Shown here piece after piece: positions 55,848-64,000 of a DNA stretch of 64,000 nt. Below the pieces are notes generated by a model, which worked only from the letters and a program-made list of their open reading frames with translations, had not been told where the DNA came from and searched no databases. Positions within the stretch are counted from its first letter, which is position 1. Each line of letters starts with the position of its first letter. This DNA is from Agapetus fuscipes (taxonomy: Eukaryota > Arthropoda > Insecta > Trichoptera > Glossosomatidae): NCBI GenBank assembly GCA_951799405.1, contig OX637340.1, positions 2,976,001 to 3,040,000 on the forward strand, read 5' to 3'. The position numbers were made by a program, and so were the translations under genes.

Positions 55848-56302
55848 GGATGCTGTTAATTTAGCAATTGTAAATAATATGATTGTTTGTAGTTATTTGT
55901 ACGTTTCGCTTTCCTCTTTATAATTGGCATCGCGCCCCTTGACATTGTTTATCCTTGCGGCTCAAGGCCGTCCTTTGTTTTTCCCTCGCCCCCCTCCCAT
56001 TGTGTTATACAGCCCAATTTTCTTTATTACCCCCGCCATGAGAGCTCACAATGTCACAGCCGTCGTAATACATTTGTTATTGCCATGACAAACTACAATA
56101 TTTCGGGATTATACGTTTCTTGTTGTCTTCCCTCACGTATAAAAATGACATGAATTTTAGTTTACATAACGGAACGGAAACTACGTATTTTCATTTTATT
56201 TTTTTAGTAAATCAATAAAAATGTTTTTATTTCTGTAGCAATTAATGCCATGGATTATATATCCGACGACTAAATGAATTTTGCATACAAAAATCGTGGA
56301 TA

Positions 56303-56447
56303 CGCAACTAAGCTACACATAAAGTGTAACTTCTTGCCTGCGTTTCTCCGAAGGGGTCGCATGTGGCGCTTCGGGACCTTTTTATTTTTACAGGTAAGGG
56401 GGCCGGCCTCACACCAACCACTTTCAGTTGAAGTGGATAAGTCATCG
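56303..56447 (-). mobile_element. tRNA-derived SINE (family S1), 3' part
   Basis: CGCAACTAAGCTACACAT to the CAACCACTTTCAGTTGAAG block. The head is missing. Confidence 0.7.
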
Positions 56448-56547
56448 ATTAAATTTCGCTTAATACCGGTGTTTGACGTGAACTTGTGCACTTTCATAGA
56501 TTGGGCAGAAAAAATCACCTTTCCCCATAGTGATAATATCGATAAGG

Positions 56548-56808
56548 CTAATCTAATCTAATCTAATCTAAGCTGCAAAGATATATATCATTTAAGATTT
56601 ATATTAAATGCATTCCCACAAGCAGATATGTATAATTTCGCGCTAACACATGCCGCATGTGGACCTACAATATAAAAACCCAATCTCAAATGAACATAAG
56701 CCTTGCAACTCTTGCCGTCCTTCCCTGAAACAGGGGTGACATTGGCAAAGTGAACCAATTTTTTTACAGTATGGGTGGTCAGCCGCATAACAACCTATAA
56801 GTCAAGGA
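56548..56808 (-). repeat. LINE 3'-tail repeat (family R) with (TCTAA)n tail
   Basis: Complete copy, ending at CAAGGAAC on the right. The 56809-57104 stretch after it has no feature. Confidence 0.85.
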
Positions 56809-57104
56809 ACACGCTAAAGCAAAAGCTAATACATTTATTTACCTTTGGGATGACCAAGGGTCAGGAAAAGGCGCTATACAAATCTTGTATTATTATTATT
56901 ACTAAGTTGGTTTTTGAAATGTTCTAATAAGTAACGCACTGCAATTTTTACTCGAAAGTTTTGTATGAAAATACAGAAAACAAAAAAATTAAATTTATGC
57001 ATGAAAATAAGTCTGCAGCAAGCTACTGCATTTCGTTGAAACATTTCTAGTTTCCACCGCTATGTTTCCATCTAGTTTCCAGAATATAATAAAGTTGTGG
57101 TTTT

Positions 57105-57300
57105 AAGTTTAGCGGAGGCATATTTCAGCGGGAACCCGATGCGAGCGTTCTGGATGTGTTGCCTCTTCCTCGTGCGATATGTGCTTAGCATAGATTCAGG
57201 GAAAGCCCTCGCCGGGAAAGGCGCGCCGTTTACCTTGGCGGGATTACTCAGGTGGCGCTTATGACTTCATGCAACGCTTTCCACGGGGAGAACCATCGAT
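57105..57300. other. GC-rich island of uncertain nature
   Basis: Markedly GC-richer than its surroundings. The plus strand offers ATG at 57139 with a hydrophobic start (MRAFWMCCLFLVRYVLS) open to a CAG/GTGGCG donor-like site at 57251, but the minus strand is also open here. No family is recognised. Confidence 0.25.
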
Positions 57301-57426
57301 TCACGGCTAAGCTAGCGTACAAACGATGCTCTAGCTTCCGTCACGGATGCCTCGATCCACGAGCCTTGATCAACAAACGTCAAGATTTACTATGTACAAA
57401 TCCCCCGATCCAAGAAAGCCATGATT

Positions 57427-58420
57427 GACGAATCCTCTTGATCTACAAAAGCCACGATTTACGAATCCCCTTGATCTACGAAAGCCACGATTTACGAAAT
57501 ACCCTTGATCTACGAAAGCCACGATTTACGAATCCTCTTGATCTACGAAAGCCACGATTTACGAATCCCCTTGATCTACGAAAGCCACGATTTACGAATC
57601 TCCTTGATCTACGAAAGCCACGATTTACGAATCCCCTTGATCTACGAAAGCTACGATTTAAGAATCCCCTTGATCTACGAAAGCCACGATTTACGAATCC
57701 CTTGATCTACGAAAGCCACGATTTACAAATCACCTTGATCTACAAAAGCCACGATTTACGAATCACCTTGATCTACAAAAGCCACGATTTAAGAATCCCC
57801 TTGATCTACGAAAGCCACAATTTACGAATCCCTTGATCTATGAAAGACACGATTTACGAATCCCCTTAATCTACGAAAGCCACAATTTACGAATCCCTTG
57901 ATCTATGAAAGCCACGATTTACGAATCCACTTAATCTATGAAAGCCACGATTTGCAAATCCCCTTGATCTACGAAAGCCACAATTTACGAATACCCTTGA
58001 TCTATGAAAGCCACTATTTACAAATCCCTTGATCTAATAAGCCACGATTTACGAATCCCCTTAATCTACGAAAGCCACAATTTACGAATCCCTTGATCTA
58101 TGAAAGCCACGATTTACGAATCCACTTAATCTATGAAAGCCACGATTTGCAAATCCCCTTGATCTATGAAAGCCACAATTTACGAATACCCTTGATCTAT
58201 GAAAGCCACTATTTACAAATCCCTTGATCTAATAAGCCACGATTTACGAATCCCCTTGATCTATGAAAGCCACGATTTACGAATCCCTTGATCTACATAA
58301 GCCACGATTAACGAATCCTTTGATCTACGTAAGCCACGATTTGGAAATTCCTCGATCTACGAATTCTACGATTTACAAATCTCTCGATCACCGTATACTA
58401 CGATTCACAAATCCTCGATG
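57427..58420. repeat. 33-bp satellite array
   Basis: About 30 units of CTTGATCTACGAAAGCCACG plus ATTTACGAATCCC, mostly 33 bp, some 32. The ends fade into degenerate units (from ~57350 and to ~58430). A 195-bp higher-order block (57866 and 58061 starts) is repeated once. Open frames of 11-residue repeats result from the period being divisible by three. Confidence 0.95.
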
Positions 58421-59211
58421 TACTGTTGACGCGATTTACAGAAAGATTAATTTGCGGATTAGTGCCTCAATTGCCAATATCACGAACATAGCTCTGGCAT
58501 CATCAGGCATAACATTAACAGCTTTTCAATCCAAAAAAAAATGCATCGAAATTTTCATGTGGCTTGTTCAAAGTGAAAGGGCACTTGCATATTAGTGGCT
58601 GAATTTATCGTTGTTGGGTAAATATCGGATAACTGTAGGATTTTCCAATGTACCTACATAAAATACTGTGCCCATCTACCACCCTAATCCATATGACATG
58701 TTTTTTTTTCAAATTAACCCTTAAAAATGTAGAAATGCCACTAGAGAGTTGTTTTCCGGGACCTGTTGTCGTGAACTATCGAAGCTGGAGTATCCGGACG
58801 TTTCGCATTTTCACAAAATACTTTACTTATTTCGTTTAGCTAATAAATTCATTTTATTTTATTCCATGTAAATTCATGTTATTTTAGGTACTTCCCGCTT
58901 ACAAGAAAGCTTCGACTTACGAACTAAGTCTCGTAACAAAATATAGGTTGTGGAGGAGTCGAGGTCCGCCCATGCCAGGGTTTCGCTAGAGCAGATGGGG
59001 TGCAGGTGCCGCCGCTAAGAGCTTATTATAATGTGCAGGGGGCTTAAGCCCTTCCAGCGGTAACGGGTAAGGACCCCATAAATGCCTTAATGGAGCAAGG
59101 GACTTCTGGAATCAGCTGATGCGGACTAAATCTTAAACTATGGAAACTGAAGGCAATTCTGTTGTGAAATATGTGACTCGTTATGGTGAAATCCACGGCG
59201 AGAACGTTAAC
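58421..59211. other. no recognisable feature
   Basis: 58960-59110 is GC-richer, but no frame or repeat is recognised. Confidence 0.45.
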
Positions 59212-59345
59212 TATGTCGCCAATCCGCTCTACAGAGTTGCCTGCATTTCTTTGTATCTTTGCACACCTACTTGAATTCTAACTTCATATATAGGTTCTTC
59301 CTTCTTTTACAGTCACTCTGCATACACGCATCCCATTTTTACGCA
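59212..59345 (-). pseudogene. decayed LINE (family L-A) 3' end
   Basis: The minus strand resembles the last 40 codons (CKDTKKCRQLC for CKDRKKWRQLC) with stops. Confidence 0.6.
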
Positions 59346-59348
59346 ATT

Positions 59349-59642
59349 AATATAATGATATTAGGATTTATTTGGTGAGCGCTGTTTTTGTGTGTATCAC
59401 TCCTCAAGAGCCCTCTGCGAGCATCGCTGTAGAAAGCGCCAATTCTCAAGCAAGACCCAGTTGTTGTAAGGTTGGATGGACCTTTCAGTGACCGGTCTTT
59501 GGTAAAGGTTTATGACGTTTTCAACCCAGTGAAGAGCACATTTGGAAATATAAATGGTATATTTTTTGTGCTCCGCCAGGATTCGAATCCACAACCTTCC
59601 ATTTACGAGTCCGAAGTGTTGCCACTGGACTACGGACCGGTC
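59349..59642 (-). mobile_element. tRNA-Gln-like SINE (family Q), reverse
   Basis: Complete copy. On the minus strand it runs from GGACCGGTCCGTAGTCCAGT to ATT-type tail remnants. Confidence 0.85.
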
Positions 59643-60174
59643 CAAGTTTCCAATTCCTCCAATCTGACTACTGGCTGATGTGTATTGACCATACACTGTG
59701 GAATTCGTGTCGTTTTCGATTGGACTGAATTTGTCGATCGTTGATGTTTCAAAGTTTAGCTTAAATGACCCAAGACCAAGATTGATGAAAAATATGACGG
59801 GGAACTGTGGGTGTTACCAATAAGATCAAAAGTTGAACCTGTTGATGAGAGAAGGAAACCGAAGCCACTGATGTAGTTGATATGTTAGTTTTCTCAAAAT
59901 GATACTGAGGAGATGCTATCATAATATATTGAGTAAAAACTTCTGGAGAAGGCAGTATAAATATTGTAGGAGATCTCATATCATTGGACTTCAGATATTC
60001 AGAGACAACAACAGTGGAAGGAAAATTACAACCTAATGAAAGAATTCATGTGTAAAAGCTTTTTCTAAAAATGTATCCTAACTGACTCAAAACCTGTCCA
60101 GGACATTTCACACACAGAATGACAAATACACAAAAAACCTCTTTAAATATATTGTTATTTTACTTAGTTGGGTT
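59643..60174. other. no recognisable feature
   Basis: No gene or repeat recognised. Confidence 0.45.
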
Positions 60175-60470
60175 CCTTTAATTTAACTGAAATTAATTTA
60201 TTATTAAAGATTTATTTTACACAATGTCGGCTTACAATGTACTGATCACTTATTCTAGCTATTAACTTATCGACTTCACGGCACAATGTTTCAATCGACT
60301 TGGCCTGCACACAATTGAGGCTCACATATGCTCATACGGATGTTTCTCGACTGTTCTAGAATTCCTCGAATATAGTGGATGATTCCATATTAGAGCGTTG
60401 TTCCACCAGCGTGATTAGGATCACGTACATGCACTAATACTACCATACGCTAGTAACAATATTTAGGCAC
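60175..60470. repeat. LTR-like repeat (family T)
   Basis: Shares TTACACAATGTCGGCTTACA and TCGACTTCACGGCACAATGT with 5205 and 50768. The 60471-61084 stretch has no recognised feature. Confidence 0.45.
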
Positions 60471-61084
60471 ATGTATACGTATCAAATGCCCTGTGACTGG
60501 AATTTTGCATTGTTGATATTGTATTTTAGCATTCTTATTTCCATTGCAATATCTATTGTGGGTGGGTAAGCAGTCTTTGAGTGCAGGATGTGTGAAGGAG
60601 TGAAGCTCACTGAGAAATTCTCATCACCTTCGGACGTGCGAGCAGTGAGCAGGGAGCAGGAAGGAGACGAGGAAACTCCATCTACATTCCGGCCACGGGT
60701 AACGCGGTAGCTCTACCTGCCCCATTCAAAACAAATTTCATATTTGACGCTCGAATGGTAATGCCGATCATAAATATTTATGGTCTAGAAATATCTTATT
60801 ATTCAGCCGACTCACTGCCACGACTATTGTTTATTGTTTTATACAATTTTATCTCCTCAAATACACGCGCAGGTACCTTTATGGGAAGGTTATGAAAAAA
60901 AACTATTTAAAAGGTCGCCTTTACCATATCAAGTTATGTAATTTATTATGTATTTTGGATGATTTTCTATGTTCATCTAGTCTAAGTTTATCAATTTTCC
61001 ATATTGGTTCTATGAATTTATATTTTCAACGCAGTGTATGAAATTTGTGTAGAATTTAGACAAATTTTACAAATCACCCCCGTC

Positions 61085-61290
61085 CCTTTGTTTTTAAATC
61101 TTCATCTGCAGTACAGACATCCGGTTTTATTCAAAACCAACATCAATCACCACTTCCTTGCAGCGCCTCACAACACAAGCAAAAACTCAAGCAACACCTC
61201 TGCGGCACCCTTCCAGGGTGACATAGACCCCATAGACTTTCAAGAATTGGGGAGCCTCCCGCACAGGATTCCTCAAAAAAATAAATACCA
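61085..61290 (+). repeat. element P, diverged copy
   Basis: Shares AAAACCAACATCAATC-type coding sequence, AACACCTCTGCGGCAC and GCACAGGATTCCTCAAAAA with 9983-10375. Confidence 0.5.
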
Positions 61291-61344
61291 AAGGGTGGTA
61301 AATCATTCACCTATTATGAAACATGACCCAAACTCGGAGGGGTG

Positions 61345-61490
61345 CAGCTGGTGCAAGACAGTGGGAAGACCCAGATTAAGGTGGCTAGACGAAGTGGTGG
61401 TAGGAGTATGGGACTGAAGGAGGAAGGCGTTGGACAGACATACTGATCAAGGAGGCTAAGACCTACCTTGGGTTGTGGTGCTATTGCTTA
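61345..61490 (+). pseudogene. non-LTR C-terminal relic
   Basis: KTVGRPRLRWLDEV and, after a frameshift, KEAKTYLGL, the usual end of several arthropod non-LTR polymerases. Confidence 0.6.
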
Positions 61491-61924
61491 TGTTATTGAT
61501 GATTATGAAACATGACCATTTTTCACTAGATAAGACTTGGTTCAATGCTTAGACCGTCTCTTTAACACAATAGCTTGGATTGGACCGAAGTCAGAAATGA
61601 CCGTCTTTACGCTTTTGACCGCCTTTCATCTGGCTAATTGCAGGAGCTTTCTATTCCATGACCACTTGATTCTAGTAGCACGTGTAGTGTTTGTTCTCTC
61701 GGATCGATGACTCTCGTCATGGTTGGGTTTGCACCCATGGATCGACACTTCATTATTGCAAGAGGATGACGACAACAATATAATAGAGTACACGCAGTGG
61801 CTGGTCATTATTTTTTCTTGTCGCGGATGGCGTGCTGACTGTGAACGATACCGGCTGTGATGTTAACAGGTCTATACACTACTAAAGGCTACGTCACTAA
61901 AGCAGGCAAATAGCAGTTATCTGC

Positions 61925-62070
61925 AGAGTTAAAACATTAAGTAGCATGCATGAAGATAGTGATAAATTTTGAAGACATGGAAGAAGTAAGCAAGGACAGA
62001 ACAAATTAGAGACGCATCTGTGGAGGTACTGGCTACCTCTAACGGAATGGCGACTGTGTACAAGTACGGT
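61925..62070 (+). pseudogene. decayed LINE (family L-B) 3' end
   Basis: Encodes EEVSKDRTN, stop, RRICGGTGYL and stop, followed by CGGAATGGCGAC as in families L-A/L-B. Confidence 0.7.
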
Positions 62071-62363
62071 TATTTTTTCTTTCTTGTCTAAAGGAATTCT
62101 AAATGTGTTAATTATATACAACCTCAATGGGAGAACTAAATAATTAGAGTATTTTGAAAAAATATGTATACATCGTGACTCGACAAGCGTTTCATATTAA
62201 AATAATTCAGCAGCAATTATATTCCCGCAGAGGGAAAATTACTGAAAAAATAATAATACCAAATTATCAGCCCAGTTGGACGTCTAATATAACAAAACAA
62301 AAATTACATGGTGCAAAACATAATTGGTGGTAGATTCACTAGGGGTTTTGCTCCACTTTTGCT

Positions 62364-62444
62364 GGGCTGGAAGTCTCATCACGACAGTAATTCTTACCGA
62401 TATTCGGTAGGTAAGAATTACCGTGGTGATGAGACTTCCAGCCC
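62364..62444. repeat. 81-bp near-perfect hairpin
   Basis: GGGCTGGAAGTCTCATCAC and its complement enclose ~37-bp arms with only a couple of mismatches and a very short loop at CGATATTCGG. Pieces of the same sequence are inside the long-TIR MITE (25559, 52314). Confidence 0.9.
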
Positions 62445-62990
62445 TGGTAACTTGCCTATCTTATGTAGTATCGTAGACGATTGTGTGAAGACTTTTAATA
62501 GTAGAAGCCGCAGCTCCACAGAGATCCCGGTTACTCAACCAGCGTTACGCTTTGTTTGTTTTGTCGGCTGCGGAATGGATTGTTGGAGTCGACGAAAATA
62601 GTGTAATTTTACGTTTGTCCGCTCGGGTGGATCTCGCACGTGAACCGGCCGGTGTACCTGAGAATAATTGCGCGTCTTGCAACAGCGCCGGCCGGTGGAA
62701 ATTGGAACAGACATCGTCGTGCTGAATCCGAGAAGCAAAATCATCATCTATTGCGAAATGTGGGTGTACGCGTTCATAGTTGTTGTATAATAGTAGGAAC
62801 TGGTAATTTCATTGTTTACAATGGTTTCTATGTATGTACTTCTTTCGTAGCCTATCTACTAACACTTCGGCTCTATCTTCTACATCCACGCCTTTCTATT
62901 CAGATGTCTTATTCAGCTACCCTCTTTTCTGTCTTCTTAACCAATGAAATTTATGAAAGGAAAATAATATTTATACCGTGCTCCGCACTA
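62445..62990. other. no gene recognised; part GC-rich
   Basis: 62500-62720 is GC-richer than average. The open frames on both strands carry no known domain. Confidence 0.4.
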
Positions 62991-63325
62991 ATCCGCGGTT
63001 GATAGCTGAGCTGGAAGAGTGATTGCATTGCTCTTGCAAGACTCAGCTTCGAATCCCATCGAAGGTGTTAGAAATGACTTCCCGTGTTGATGTTTATTTC
63101 AAACCCAAAATAAGAAATACTGACAAGGTTTACTGAGCCTCGACAACAAATGAGTACCAGCTCTCTTGGAAGCTGGGAAACCTCAACTTCAACTGAAGAG
63201 GTTTGCGTGAGCCCCCCCTCCCCCCCCCTTACTTGTAAAAATAAATGGTGACAACTCGCCACATGCGTTCTCTTTTGAGAAAACGCGGCAAGATGTTACA
63301 CTGCATATATAGCTTAGTAGCGTAC
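62991..63325 (+). mobile_element. tRNA-derived SINE (family S1), longest copy
   Basis: A-box-like TAGCTGAGCTGGAAGAG, B-box-like TTCGAATCCCATC, body, and the terminal AGCTTAGTAGCG. It has both the head and the full body. Confidence 0.8.
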
Positions 63326-64000
63326 CGTAGCGTGCCCTACGAAGATTGATAGTTACATAGAATGGTCTGGAGAGTTACATATTTTATAACCAGTCAATGT
63401 TTGATAAATACTTGTATGCACTACGATACATGTACTTTTTAATGACTGTCTTATTTTCACTACTTTTATATCATAAAATACTAAGCATTTTCAGTCAATC
63501 GACCATCATATGGTAGATATAAGAAACTGATCGCTATTTCAGTTATAATAATTACGTGATGATTGTCAAATGACCGATAATATCTTTTATTGTACGATAT
63601 AAAAGTTGTCAAATTAAAGCAGTTTTCAAAAACGCAATACGTTATTTTCCGTTTCTTTTTTAAAACCCTTATGTTCTCTAGAAAGTTGTGTATATTTTTT
63701 TTTTTTGTCATAGCTATTACGAAATTTTCTATGTATTGTTACGTTTCTTCTGAGGGTCCTTAATTAAAACACAAGTTCAACACAAGTTAACCATACAGTT
63801 TATATACACAGACTTTCTTACAATAGATTTATTTTAACATACTTATTTTAACAGAATCATTTTAACAAACTTATTTATTTTGTACAGATTACAGTTATTT
63901 TACACCATATTGGTCGCCCTAGTAACTAGCTATTCCACTGTGTGAGTGCTTTGAAAGACTGCCCGCTCCAGCCGATTGTGACCCTTCTTATAGCAGAACC
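63326..64000. other. no gene; LTR-like sequence at the right edge
   Basis: From about 63738 the sequence TGTTACGTTTCTTCTGAGGG could begin an LTR that runs off the window. This rests on the TGTTACG start alone. Confidence 0.3.

Noticed and set aside
57438..57836. 132-codon frame of LRKPRFTNPLD-like repeats
   Set aside because: Product of a 33-bp satellite period; several frames are open and 32-bp units shift them.
57427..58420. CRISPR array
   Set aside because: Units abut directly with no unique spacers; same for the 55-bp array at 15541.
63738..64000. LTR of a second retrotransposon at the window edge
   Set aside because: Only the TGTTACG start suggests it; the partner LTR would be outside the window.

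Overview
This window looks like a nuclear contig from an animal with a repeat-rich, AT-rich genome, most probably an insect. A lepidopteran fits the retroelement types seen, but nothing in the sequence proves the order. No complete host gene is recognisable. Nearly everything that can be named is a transposable element (TE), a relic of one, or a duplication. The one candidate host exon is a 78-base open segment at 55562-55639 with strong splice signals.

Layout: 1-9976 is a patchwork of hAT non-autonomous elements, tRNA-derived SINEs, LINE tail relics and a tandemly duplicated 0.67 kb block with (ATAC)n tracts. 9977-28150 (copy A) and 41602-55025 (copy B) form one large direct duplication. Matching parts are nearly identical, but the copies differ by many clean insertions, mostly in A, so each copy serves as an empty-site control for the other. 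Between them lie two Penelope-like elements pointing away from each other across a 200-N assembly gap (29209-29408), LTR-like relics, and a complete Ty3/gypsy retrotransposon (33287-39111). 55026-64000 holds foldback repeats, a 33-bp satellite (57427-58420), SINEs, LINE relics and two strong hairpins.

The only element that looks recently active is the Ty3/gypsy element. Its two 257-bp LTRs differ at one position. It has a tRNA-Lys-like primer site, an intact gag with three zinc knuckles, and an intact pol (protease, RT, RNase H, integrase). The two frames are joined by a textbook A AAA AAC -1 slippery heptamer. It sits inside a ~250-bp dispersed repeat whose unoccupied paralogues at 25000 and 51782 show the target site.

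That ~250-bp repeat, present about 26 times, is the 3' untranslated tail of a non-LTR retrotransposon: the longest copy (52985-53606) runs from the tail into the C-terminal RT coding region. Many other copies begin sharply at the same TTCCTTGAC point, as a SINE would. Two related LINE families with GSGHP or GGTGHP C-termini carry GTTACA or ACAGT tails. No CRISPR array, rRNA, functional tRNA or operon-like structure was found.
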